DNA from: Lactifluus volemus
Taxonomy: Eukaryota; Basidiomycota; Agaricomycetes; Russulales; Russulaceae
DNA length: 64,000 nt
Assembly: GCA_022376515.1 (NCBI GenBank)
Contig: WTXI01000003.1
Span: 124,001-188,000 of the forward strand
Reading direction: 5' to 3'
Position 1 is the stretch's first letter; every line of letters begins with the position of its first letter. A model generated the notes under the pieces. The model was given only the letters and a program-made list of their open reading frames with translations. It ran no database searches and had not been told where the DNA came from. Made by a program: the position numbers and the translations under genes. This document shows positions 35,659 to 47,361 of this stretch, in pieces.

Positions 35659-35970
35659 TACCGCATCCCTGAATTCGTTGGGGTGCTCGGGAGGTGCCTC
35701 CAGTCTGTCAGTGAGTGTGTTGCTCTCCTTTCTTCTTTTTTGCGTAAGTTGACCACCTTACTTCTCTCAACTTAATCACTCACCGTCACCGTCACTGTCA
35801 CCGTTTCCGACACCGTCGCCCTCGCCTGCCGCCGCTACCCACAGCGTGCTTGGCAGCAATGTCCCATTCTTTTCGAAGACACCCGTGTTGGTCCTTAGAG
35901 GTACAGGTGAAACGTTGAAGTAATCAGATACATTAACATTCAAGTTATCATACACAAGGATACCGAATGG

Positions 35971-37970
35971 CTACTTTTTAAGCTTATCTAGTGTCTTGCA
36001 CAAGACACGATCGTCATCACCTCTTGTAATTTTCAGATCAAGTGATGTTCGGCCTTCAAGTAGCTCCTGATTGAGTTTTCGAGTCGGATAAAATGCGTCC
36101 CCTTCCTTGCCACTCCAATCAAAATCAATCAAAAACACGCTTCCCTTGTCATCACAGATGATGTTAGGGTTGCGCAAGTCTCCATGTACAAATCCATTAT
36201 CATGAAAGGATTGAACAAGTGTCTTCAATTCCTCTGTCCATTTGTCTCTGCATGTGGTGAGCAGGGGTGAGTCAGTAATCAGGACACCATTCGAAATGTA
36301 CTCCATGGCAACGGCGTGCCACCCTCCCGGAAGCTTCTCATAAGCAAGGACTTGTGGGCATGGCCAGATTTCGCACAGAATGCGTGCAAGTCGACTGAGT
36401 AGTGCTGTACAAATTTTATGAGGATGGTCTGGGAATCGGGGCCCCCTGTTTCAGCAAAGTAGAGCCAGCGGGTGCTCAGATCATCGTGACGTTGTAGGAT
36501 CTCGAATTTGAGGTATCCGAGGGTCAGGCTGCCGTAAATGCGCAACTTGGAAATTGCTGGGAAATGATAGGTATTCTTCTGGATCGCTGGAGGCTTCACA
36601 GCAAGGTATCTGTTGACATCTCCTTGAATGTGGGCTTGTAAGACAGATGCAGCAGTGAAGGCAGTGTAAAGGGCTTGACGATCTTGGCCATCCAAAACAT
36701 GGGGTATGCATGAGAGGGCTGGTGTGAGACTAACAAGCCGGTACTGGATGCCTATCAGGATAATGGCATAAAACTTGATATCAGATCCTGGAGGTGCATC
36801 AGCTCAGCACGAAAATATCAGATGTTTGCACTCACCAACAAAGGTCAAACCAAGACAGGGTACTCGCCATCCCCAAAATAGCTCTTCGTCATCCTTCATT
36901 TTCTTTGCATGCAAGTGTGCAATGTACCCGACGAGCTCAACATCCGGCATTCCATTATGATTATTCCCCGGAACCTGGTTTTTAAACCTGGTAGCCAGCG
37001 TCACTACCCCATTTTCCCACATAACATGGCCATCTGACTTCACAGAACCAATGGTATCCATATGGATCGGAGGGATCTCGACGCCACTGTGAGCTGCGAA
37101 AATCCTGTTAAGGATAGGGTGAGCCGCATCTCTCTGTGTATCTTTGTGGTCGTAACAGTAGCACATCCTGCATGTGAGCTCGTCAACTTCGGCCTGCAAT
37201 TTTTGAATGTCCACCAGATTGAGACCTGGAATATCTGTACCACCATCCATGATATCTAGGAAGTGGCCAAAGCCTTCATAAAGAACGGGATAGGGGGAAT
37301 GTCGAGATCGGGCTCAGGATGGTCATTTAAAATCCTACAAATGCTCGATTTTTGCATGGGCTCATATGTCGATGACTTTGCTAGCTCTGAAGGTGCCATC
37401 GTCACAACCTTCTGGTGCTTGAAGACTTCATAAAGGCCTGTTTCCAATGGATGATGTACGGTGTCCTTTGTATCTCTGGAGGTGGTTGAAATGCAAGTAT
37501 GCAACGCAATCGGATAGAGAGGATGAAGATGATGATAGAGGATGAAATGAGTTCACGTGTGAGAGGGGAAAGGGTAAGAGAAATATAGGAAAGGATTCAT
37601 CAATACCACAAGCGCAGGAAATCAAATCATTTGGGCCCACCAGGGGATGTATAACAATGATGTGAAGATGGCCGTCGGTAGGAGGATCAGGGAAGACCTG
37701 AGACAGCTTGTCAGCCCACCAGAGCCTTTTGTTCTTGAAAGATTTGAGGTTAATATTTTTCAATTCCATTTGCAAGTCATCGCGTGCGACAGAGATTGAG
37801 TAGAGGTCGAGAGTGTTGGCGTCAATCCCATCAAATGCCACCCGCTTCTTTTCTTTAATTACGTCCTTCAGTCCATCAACAGTTGCTTCTGGCGATATAT
37901 GGACTGAGAAGCGCCTTTCGGGTTCGTCGCCAAGAATCCAGCAGGAAATATAAATATTGGGGTCAAACAT
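35971..37970 (-). CDS. Crinkler-type protein with C-terminal kinase-like domain
   Basis: The N-terminal exon (from 37970) encodes the ubiquitin-like header of basidiomycete crinklers: CWILGDEPERRFSVHI, VDGLKDVIKEKK, DANTLDLYSISV, and LSQVFPDPPTDGHLHIIVIH. Middle exons (37250-37500 and 36804-37250) give an alpha-helical part of unknown function. The C-terminal exon has a kinase-like catalytic loop HGDLRNPNI and a DFD in place of DFG (FLIDFDWSGKEG), followed by a short C-lobe. Crinklers are modular proteins with toxin- or effector-like C-termini known in oomycetes and fungi. No secretion signal is visible. A one-base loss near 36350 interrupts the kinase frame. The gene ends beside a truncated NLR. 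The target is unknown, and the kinase lobes look minimal. Confidence 0.75.
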
Positions 37971-38009
37971 CGCTGGTTGTGGTTGACAGGGGCATCCCGG
38001 GCCATCAGT

Positions 38010-40283
38010 ACATTCGAAATTTCTTAGACGCGCTTACTAATGACCCACAAATGCGAAGGTGGAGAGGAGCTGATAGGGAAATTGTTATTAGTACGCCGCT
38101 CTCTGAACGAGCTGAGGGCATGTGGGCCACCTCCTTCACACTATCTCGTGATTGATGCTCACGTTATTGCACAGGTTTCGATGGGTGTTCTGCCAACTGG
38201 ACACCCTCCGTCGGTGCATGCCATCAAGTATTCGCAAGGCCTTGAACGAACTACCCACCACTCTCGACATACTTATTCACGGGCTTTGGAATGCATCCCT
38301 AAAGAGAAATGGCAGTACGCGCATCAATTATTCCTGTGTTTGATTGCGCTATTTATCCCCTTCGCGCTGAAAACTCGCCGAAATACTTGCCATCCGGTTC
38401 GACTCGAATGCCGAAACGAATCTCGTGGAGGACTGGCGACCACTGCAGTGGATCCAGAAGATGCAGTTCTCTCCGCATGCTCGAGCTTAATAACCATCGT
38501 CAATTCCAATTCTCACTCTTTTCGGTGAAGGAGTTCCTGATATCTGATCGTCTCGCCGCGTCGGATGTTGGGATCATATCCCAAGTATCATCTTCCCCTC
38601 GAGTCCGCTCACGGGATTCTCGCGTGTGCTTGCCTGACTGTCTTGCCGAAAAAACGCGCCTTGGGACGTTCCCTCGAGCCTTTTATGCTGCTCAGAACTG
38701 GATTATTCATTCCAAATTTGGAAATGCCAGTGTGATATCGCAAATTCAAGATCCCATTATACGTCTATTCGACTCAAACGAGTCTCAACTTTCCGCATGG
38801 GCTTGGATACACGATGTGGAGGTCCAGCGGCGTATCGGGACATCTTGCCGCTGGGGCCGAGATCAAATGAGAAAGTGAAGACGAGTCACGGGCAGGACGT
38901 CATGAAGGACATCTCGAGGTTTTTTGGCTATTGCTGGAGAACGAAGCAAACGCAGACGCTCCGGACCAATTCGGAGAGCCTCTATCGCATTGAAAGCAGA
39001 GAACTCCGTCTGCTTGTGAGTTCAAGAGAAGTGGAAAAGGAGGATCAGAGGGCCAAAGGGGAAGGAAGATGATGAGCGGCGGCAAGTAGAAGACAAACGC
39101 GTAGAAGTCCCGTAGACAGGGGAGCTAAGCGAGAGCGAGGCGAGATTTTGAAGATAAGAGACGAGATCTTGAGGGTAATAGAGGCTAAAGACACTCGAGA
39201 AAACTTAGAAGAAACTTTGAGGCAGACTGATTTCGAGAACAAGGGTGAGCGGCGACAATTCGCTGGCTCTCTAAGTACATTCCGCAGTCGTATTTATACA
39301 TCAGGAGCCTGTTGTCTAAAATGGTAAACGTGTCGAGAATGGGGTAGCAAGTAAAAACGCGAACTAAACGGGCACGAAAATAAAGGACGAGAAGTAAGTA
39401 CGAAACATCGGAAGTGAGATGGGGATGAAAGGGAAGGGTGTGAAACGTCTAAAGTAGCAGGGGAACAAAGGGGAAGGGACCTAAATCACAAAAGGGAAAA
39501 AGGGAACAAAACGACCTTCGAATTCGCGTGCACCCTCAGAATGCTTCACGGGATGCTCGCGGTCTCTTCGAGAGATCGATAGGCCGTCAGCCTGGAACGT
39601 GGGCGCGGCGCGAGACACAGCACGCAGCCCGAGACAAAGGCACGAAGACTAAGCACAATGAGAGAGAAGAATAGAGACAAGCCAGAACCATGAAAGAAAC
39701 AAAGAGAAACGTCGTGCAATGCGAGGCCGCAGAGGACGGGTCTATAGCCGAGGCGCAAGTGCGTCGTGGCCGAGGGCGATCGTGGCCCCTTTCATCGAGA
39801 TCGAGACGGCGAGAGGTAGCTCATAGGAACGTGTGACGGAAACGAGAAATGCGTACGAATCGAGCTTTCGAGGCCAGCCGCGTGGCTGACCTTACAGCAG
39901 CATCCAGCGTCGGACCGCGGGAACGTGGAAGTTTTACAGATGCTCCTCCAGTACAAGGCCGATTTCAATATTCCAGAGGACGATGCGGGTCGACACATGA
40001 CACAATGCATCCCGTTTCAAGTTTGGACATGTCTAGGCCATCCAGCTCCTCCTGGAACATGGAGCTGACGTGAATGTACAGGGAATGGATTTATTCTCGC
40101 GTCGAGAAAAAAGGAAACCCGGAGGTCGTTCGGCTACTTCTTGACCATGGAGCGGACGTGCACGTTCATGGTAATCAGGATCGGGACGCACTCTGGTGGG
40201 CTGTAGAGCGTGGACATCACGAAATTGCGCAATTGCTGCGGGAGCATGGTGCCGGAGGTAAGAAAGAGGATTGCGACGAGTAG
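38010..40283 (+). pseudogene. NLR/STAND copy C, 5'-truncated and interrupted
   Basis: Similarity to copies A and B begins abruptly near 38035, within the NACHT region (NDPQMRRWR), so the Goodbye-like domain, P-loop and Walker B are missing. The winged-helix and FSVKEFLISDRL parts are present with deletions (near 38260, 38360, 38500 and 38650). The ankyrin part is split: one half ends near 38990, about 0.93 kb of unrelated sequence follows, and similarity resumes at about 39925 (GNVEVLQMLLQYKADFN type) and runs to the stop at 40283. It is not functional as read. Confidence 0.8.
38991..39923. mobile_element. Unidentified insertion in the ankyrin part of NLR copy C
   Basis: Compared with copy B, about 930 bp of unrelated sequence separate TATCGCAT from GTGGAAGTTTTACAG. 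The plus strand is strongly purine-rich, with many GA tracts between 39000 and 39520. No coding domain, terminal repeat or target duplication could be identified. It may be a remnant of an LTR or another element. Confidence 0.45.
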
Positions 40284-41098
40284 AGCTACTCTCCGTATCT
40301 CCCAGTATATTGTACGTGTATTCTTGCAGTGGGCGGACTCTGTTTGCTTAACTTGTAGTAAAGTAATTTAATAACGCTCCGCGAGGAATTGACTACTTGT
40401 ACCTCACCGTGAGGGTTAGGGTGGTTGCACGCGGCCAACATATTAGCATACCATCGAGAATTTCACGTTGTGTGAATTATTATTATTTTTTCCTTGACGG
40501 GCGTGGGTTGTGTCATCATATATCCAATCCCAAGGTACGCGTTCAATATACAGCATTATCATGTGAATCAGAATCAAAAGAATGAAAAATTAACATGTGT
40601 GAGGGGAAGACGAGGAGATCTAGGCATGCATCATGTATCACCTCTCAGATCTTCTCCTTTATATCTTCAAAGCGCGTATCACTCATCTGTTCATTATCTA
40701 TAGCGTGCTGATCATAATCCGTACGGTTCTCCGAGTCCTCTTCGAAGGCGACACCTTGCTTCTCAAAGTGTGATCCGTGATTCCTACACATTAAAGTTAG
40801 ACAAAGCGGGAGTAAGGAAAGGAAGGAAACGTACTCAGGGCCAATGATGACGAGGAAGATGATGTAAGCAGCGACGGTTCCAATCAGGATACCCTGCACT
40901 GTCGCATAATCGGGCACGACCACCCGCTTTCCGGCCTTGATTACCGTAGTTTTCAAGTGGTCTCCACCCGTCGCTTCGATCTGCGCGGACGCAGAGGAAA
41001 TCATCTATCACATCGATGAGGGAAGGGAGGGAAGGCAAGAATCAGTTGATCATCCGCATATATGAAAAGGGGGCCGTTTTGCATACGTTTCCGAGTTG
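40124..41098. repeat. Segmental duplication, copy 2 (parent side)
   Basis: Partner of 34065-34993. Here the transporter 3' end is continuous with the complete gene upstream, which identifies this side as the source and 34065-34993 as the derived copy. Confidence 0.85.
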
Positions 41099-42596
41099 AT
41101 ATGTGACACCTGGGAAGGTCGCGCGGAAACCCGGTGGACTCATCTCGGCGAGATGGATTGGGATGACACCCCAAGCGCCCTGCACGCCGAATTGCAGCCA
41201 AAATGCGCCGGCGGAGAGCCCACCAAACTTATTAGGAAGGATCCATAGCGGGACAAATACGCCGGCGAGCATGACAAATAGTATCATGGTGAGACGGCGA
41301 CCGATGAACTGCGAAAGGGATCCAGCAAAGGCACCACCACTGTAACAGAGAAAAATACAAGAACAAAGCATGAGCAAAAAAGCATTTGTTGCACATGGAG
41401 TTATATCGGAGAGAGAAGTCGAACGTACGTGATAGCACCACAGTTGCCAATTATGGTAGCGACCGTGGAGTGATAGTTATCAAAACCCTTGGTCACCTGA
41501 AGGTAGGTCGGGTACAAGTCCTGAGAACCATGAGAGAAGAAGTTGAAGCCTGGGTCACGGGTGCGAATGAGCGGCGTTCACCCTTTATCTGTGTAATACG
41601 GTCCGAGGTACATACCAGTCATCAGAAGTACTGCGTACACACAAAGAAGCCAGTGCTTCTTGAGCATTTCGCCAGCGCGACGGACGAATATACGGGTCTT
41701 CAATTCAGTAGTCGCGCCCGTCTCTCGCTCTAAAGCTTTCGCGCGAAGGAAGACCTCACTCTCTGGTACTAGCGCTCGAATGAAAGCGGCAAAGACGGAA
41801 ATGCCGGACGCGGTCCAGAAGAGCGTGCGCCACGTGGAGGAGGTTTCAGGGACGAGGCGAAGGTTTATAACGGCAGCAATGAGATAACCAAAGGCGTATC
41901 CTTGTTGGAGCACGCCAGATGCAAGTCCACGAGCTTCGACCGGAAGATTTTCAAGAGCTGTGGAGGAAGCGAGGCCCCAGACGCCACCCATAGCGATACC
42001 GAACAAGGAACGTAGGGCAAGGAACTGCCTGAAGGTCGTAACAAAACCCGATCCAAGCTCTAGGACGGCGCAGAGAAGCAGATTGATCACTAAAGGCCAT
42101 TTCCGTCCGAAACGGTCAGACAAGATACCGAAGACGACCTATAAACGGGCGATTGGGGGTGTCACTCTCGGGTGTGACACGCGTGACAATGAAACGTGAT
42201 GAAGAACCACTTACGGCGCCAACTGATCGGAACAAAAGTGTGAGAGTGATGGCCTGGGTCTGTAATGGGAGTGATAGTTGATTATCAGAGATGGAATGAG
42301 CTAAAAGGAATGATCGTACGATAGTGGAAGCCTCAGCTTTGTGAAATTGCTTTTGGAGGCGGGTGACACTGAGCGACACGCTGAAAAAGTCAAGCGCGTC
42401 GCATGTCCAAGCAAGCCACCTGCCCAACAGGGTCTCCTTCGTGGTAAAAACAGGCGAATAGGAATGGCACTTACCCCGACACAAATTGCGCCCATTGGAT
42501 CCACGTAATAGTGCGTAGGACTTGGAGGAGTGGCCTGCGACCCTCAGCACGTGTTTCGCGACGTGGAATGAGATTGCGAATGAAATAGGGCGCCAT
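40645..42596 (-). CDS. Carboxylate transporter of the JEN/SHS MFS family
   Basis: A plasma-membrane symporter for monocarboxylates such as lactate and pyruvate, by family. Clean splicing from ATG 42596 gives one frame: MAPYFIRNLIP, QFVSGWLAWTCDALDFFSVS (the usual first helix), FRSVGA, then VVFGILSDRFGRKWPLVINL (MFS signature) and AMGGVWGLASSTALENLP. The Jen-family signature N-x-x-S-H-x-S-Q-D-x-x-x-T is fully present as NFFSHGSQDLYPT (about 41540). GAFAGSLSQFIGRRLTM and GVIPIHLAEMSPPGFRATFP follow. The last exons end in a charged cytoplasmic tail (SDTRFEDIKEKI). There are about eight introns and no frame break. Its last exons were copied to 34565-34993. It is convergent with NLR copy C. Confidence 0.9.
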
Positions 42597-45244
42597 TGGG
42601 GGAAAGGGATGCAAGCGCAGTGCAGGTGTGGATCCTGAATGTGTAGGACAAAGGCTCTATAGCCGAAGGGAAGACGGAGTTATATAAGTAGAGAACGGCC
42701 GAGAAAGTGATTGGGGATTGATGTTAAACGGAGAACCTCTCGGCGTGAGTACCCGATCGCCTTGCGCTTCTTATGTGCGTCTCAGTAGCCATCAGCAGGC
42801 AGTTCCGAGGCGTTCTCTAATCGCGTAGCATCCCCTAGTGCCGTGCCTGATCGGTAGAAGCCTCGCGTGAACCTTGCAACACAAGGGGAGCCATGGAGCG
42901 AGTTACAGTGGATACTGTGATACCGTACTGTACGGTTAGCATGAGGTCTGCAATACAGAGTCGGCAAAACAGATTAGACCCCGACGAGCAGTCAAACGAA
43001 GCGCATGGTGTACAGCATGTCATGCGGAATGTACGAAACAGTTGACCCAGGTACACCACTGTCGTAAATGCAGTAGTCCGAGACCTCGGGACACGGGACA
43101 AGTTATTTACCATGTGCTTGCATGAGAATCGCGATGGGCATTTACGCGGAATGGACGGTCGCTGTCCAAAATTGAATGGTCGTAGTCAGATATGGCACAT
43201 CTATCTCCATCTGTGATTTCGCTCGTTTGGGAAAATGTCAACCCTCTCCACAGCGTTACGCTACGTGACTGATTTAGCGGGTCATACAGTCACGACGCTC
43301 ATGACTCACGTGCACCTCAAGTCCACATCGCATTCCGCTGCACATCCATTCAGTTGCCTTGCTCGGGTCAAATAGTGAAGAGAAGTTGGCGTCAGATAGG
43401 GTTGAGAGTGATAGAAAACATAGTCTGAGTTTGTGTTTTCTTGCCATTGCCAGACTTCTTCAAAGTTCCGGTATTCGTAGCAACACTACCGGGCCAAGTC
43501 ATATCCACGGATCTCCAAACATCTTTACGCCGAACCCCAAAGTCCGAGGACAAAGTAAATTTAGGATCTCCATGGTCATATGTGGAGATTCACATCAAAC
43601 CTTGTTGCATCTGTGAGAGCAAGAGACTTTTTGAAGATCAATGGTCGCTCGTTGATCCAGCGGTAGAGTCTCTCTGACCGTCACGGGTTGTTTGAGATGT
43701 CCACCGTTGTCTGAGCGGAAAGACTCGGCGGAGACAGCCGTGATTGCCAAAAAAAAAGAATTAAACCGTCCGCGGAGGATAAAAAAGGTTTAAAAGCCAG
43801 TTGCGAATTGCCCCCGACAAATGGCTCCCCTGCGAATGCTATCGGGCCTAAGATTAGGCTCAGTCCCGAAAAATGGAGAAACTAATACCCCTGCACTGCA
43901 CACACGACGCGTTTATCATCTCGGTTCCAAGCTAAAGCGAGAGGGGGCCCCGTACCCCCCCAAACCAATCATCCGCGGGGTCACGTATAATTACCACAAT
44001 ATGCCCCATTTTCGAGGACCCGCGGTGACAATGTCAAGCAACCGATATACATCTCCTCCCCCCCAAAAGACATCCTCTCGGGTGGCGCTACCTCAACTCC
44101 ACATTTCTGTCATATGATGGTTACACTATCTACAAGCTTCCGTGCAGTATCGTCACAGCATCTTACGTTGTGGATCCGAGTCGGACCGGGGTATGACAAG
44201 CTTGCAATTTCCGGCTTCAACTTGCTGGGCAAAAAGCCAGGTGATACACGACCGCTTCAGCAGCCTTTGGATCTGGCGGTTTCGACGCGACTCAGCTGTC
44301 CGATCGTCGCTGAGGCTCAGAGCACACAACCACACCTGATATCATTTTACTGAGATACTAACGATAACCCCATTCAGAACCTATCCGGACTCGGAGTCCC
44401 GCCGGTGTCACGGTACCGTGACCCCACAGGCACGAAAGCGGGGGAAGATAGGAGGGAGCGAGTTCGGTTCGCATGTCCCACCGCAGGTATGTTGATGTCA
44501 GCTTTGAGATGGCCACTATTATCTCTGGCCTGTGATTACGAACGAGGAGCACAGATTCGGAGTAAAAACCTTGGTCTTGCCGGCGTCACAACGCTACAGA
44601 TGGCTGATCGTGGATTTTCATAATTCGTATGAATGTAATCGGATCCATTGGCATGCAGGCCTTTTCCTGTTTCTCACAACAGGGTGAGTTCAGTGACGTC
44701 ATGGTTGAAAGAGATACCAAAAACCCAGGTGTGGTGCTTTAATTCAGCAATACGGTTCATAACGTCAGCTCTGAGGTCATCACTGATTCTCGCATGACAG
44801 GAAATTTGTGTTGATTGCAATTTCGCGTCAGTGTTTATCGTATATGGGAACTCAAATGGATGTCATAGTGGTAATGAAACACCATCATGCATGAGTCACG
44901 CAGAAGTTTTAGAACGGACCTTCTCTCAGTTGTACGGCATTTTGATGATGCCTGGTCTTGATGCACAACTTGAAAGACTTCAATGTGAGTGCCGGTTTAA
45001 AAAACAAAGTCAACGTATAAAGTAGTCCCTCTTCCCATCCACGTGACCTGTCAATTAATTTCATGGCCACGCAAAGAAGACATGTCGAGTAATTTCGGAT
45101 GGGGGCCTTCTCGCCTGGCCTCCATCAAACCCGTCGACTATTTACTTCAATATGAAGTTAGGCACTCACTCAATTGAGCCAAGAGCCTGAGGCACACGAC
45201 TTTGGAAGTATAACTCTGATGTTAGTAGTTGGGGCGCAAGAGAC
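42597..45244. other. Gene-poor stretch, transporter promoter side
   Basis: No convincing gene. The stretch holds the upstream flank of the JEN transporter and short unsupported frames. A possible exon at 44850-45000 (HAEVLERTFSQLYGILMM, ending at a GTGAGT donor) may belong to the candidate gene that follows. Confidence 0.5.
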
Positions 45245-46500
45245 ATGACAAGGTCACAATTACTACTCGAAGTTGCCATGGGCTCGGAATTCACTACTTT
45301 TGACAGAGATCCGACCGATCCTCTACGCGGGCGCAACCCAAGCGTCGGCGCCGTCGCCCGAACGCGACCTCATCACGCGAAAATCCCATCATTCTTCAGA
45401 TCGCGTGCCGATTCCGAGTTGTCGATCAAGGGGGCCACACCTCCCAATCAAGTTAGTTCGGAGCAAGGCAGACGTCTTGACACTATGCTGTATCTTGAAG
45501 CAAATCATGTAGAAAGCCGATTCCGCAAAGCTTATGATTCCAATTCGATCTAGCTCTTCAGGCAATCTATCCATCAATGATTTATGTCACTTGTACTTTG
45601 AAGGGATACATACAGTCACATTCAGATTTAAGGTCAGGGAGGTATTAAAATTAATGGCAGTGACTCGGACGAAGATCAGTCTGAACAAGATGAAGTCAGT
45701 CCTGCCAGTGGATTCAGGTTCGATGGTTGATACATGCCATGGGCCGCGTACCTCTGGGTTAGCGACAAGCCAAAAATGAACCATGACATGCGAAAGATAT
45801 CATTCATACCATCATCAAAGTAATTCACATGCTCCAAAGCCGGGTGCTACATCGGGTCAGGGATTTCATGCAAGACTGTATGGTGGCATCCCCCGTCTGT
45901 ATAAAGCACGGGCCAACTTGAGGGGGAAGTGTGCCCAGTCTTTACCAAACGTGATTGCTACTTTCCATGTCTTACTTCACCGACGATTCAGAACAGTGCG
46001 TCTCTTGGAAGAAGGTAAACAGTCTAGCGTCTCTTTCTATCAGTAGGCGAAGACTAAGAGACACGCCTGTTTAATAGCTTCAAGGCCCTCCAACAAAGGA
46101 AGACTTTACGACCGAGATTCTAGGCTTGGCTGCTCAATATGAAGTCAGACAGTTAATCATCTTTTGAATACAGCATTGAGACTCAAATTTGGATGGTAGG
46201 CCCTACGAGTGTGGGGAGAATGCGTGAAGAGCCAGGGTGCTCTCGAGAGCGAACAGGCTAAAAGTTTGGTGTACGAGTCACTTTGCCGTGCCTTTCCCCC
46301 GTTTTACCAGGTCCTAATAAAATTCAGGGAAACGATTGTTGCAGCCTGGATCGTCCTTCAAGTGGGGAAACACATGGGTCTCGGGACCAATGTCGACCAC
46401 AAGACGGCGGAAAGCGAAGGCAAGTGATGATAGATAGCGATTACCAAAGTCAGGGTATGTTGATGACGTGTTCACCCTATCGCTTCTGCATATAGCAACG
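45245..46500 (+). CDS. Hypothetical multi-exon protein, doubtful or decayed
   Basis: I recognise no family. Several plus-strand frames read like real exons: FTTFDRDPTDPLRGRNPS with DTMLYLEANHVESRFRKAY (45280-45550), LSINDLCHLYFEGIHTVTFR with REVLKLMAVTRTKISLNKMK (45555-45700), RANLRGKCAQSLPNVIATFH (about 45910-46040) and SLVYESLCRAFPPFYQVLIK (46209-46427). They need a frame change near 45550 and unclear splices elsewhere. The amino-acid composition is protein-like and the segments are collinear, so one decayed or miscalled gene is plausible. Confidence 0.35.
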
Positions 46501-47361
46501 AAAAAAGCCTTGGATGCCCTTACTGATGCCATGAAACCGAAAGCTTGACGTGTGTAGCGGGGATCGATATATTGAAGGGTTTAGGGTCTTTCTTTTGGCC
46601 TTAGGACGATACGATACAGAATCAATCGATATAAATAACATATGGAATAGATCCAGTAAGAGTTGACGGCGGACTAGTTGTATAGCCGAACGTCAAGGCG
46701 ATAAGGTCGGCTACAGACAAATGGTGTGGTCACATCAGCGCACAGTTAGCCGAGGGTAGCCGAGCCCACTCTATGACCACAGAGCAGTCAGAGAGCCTAG
46801 AGTAGCATACGATCGGTGGAGAAAGTGGAGTCGATAGATACAGTAGGTAGGGACTGCTCTTCTTCCTCCCTTGCTGCGTCACGTCAAAGCCTCGATAGAT
46901 GCCAGTCCAGTAAGGGCGTCCGGAGTATTCCGGCTGTGAAAGCGCTGTCTTTAGCGAAGGAAGCTCTAAGACAAGGCGAGATTCGGCGAAATCGCGGGAG
47001 ATGTTGAAGGGCTTGTTATCACGTTTTTTATGATGGATACGGACTCACTTGAATTTGAAATTCGAGCCGTTAACCACGGTTTTTCTGTTCTTTGTTGTTG
47101 GTTTTGGGAGTCGTTGTTTGTTGTCTGGGCAAAGACAAAAGGTCATAAGGCAGTGTCTCAGTGTAAAGATCAAGACCGAGACATAAGGTAGTGGTGCAGG
47201 GCAGGCCCCGCAACAACAACCACAACTTTGAACGCAGCGCCGCTGACACGCCTTTGACTGACCATTTGCGCCCGTGTGTAAGGCAGTGCGGCCCACTACG
47301 ACTTTGTTACGACCCAAACACGCTTTAACCGAACTGACATCTGTCTCGTCTTTCATACCGC
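46501..47361. other. Intergenic, no gene seen
   Basis: Upstream flank of the secreted-protein gene. A possible CT-rich promoter segment lies at 47340-47400. No domain-bearing frame was found. Confidence 0.5.

Noticed and set aside
42835..43113. Minus-strand 92-codon frame upstream of the JEN transporter
   Set aside because: Composition is random-like and it lies in the promoter flank; no family resemblance.
43640..43690. tRNA-like string CCAGCGGTAGAG followed by CACGGG
   Set aside because: It resembles a D arm, but no matching T-loop TTCRA or acceptor stem is present in the right place.
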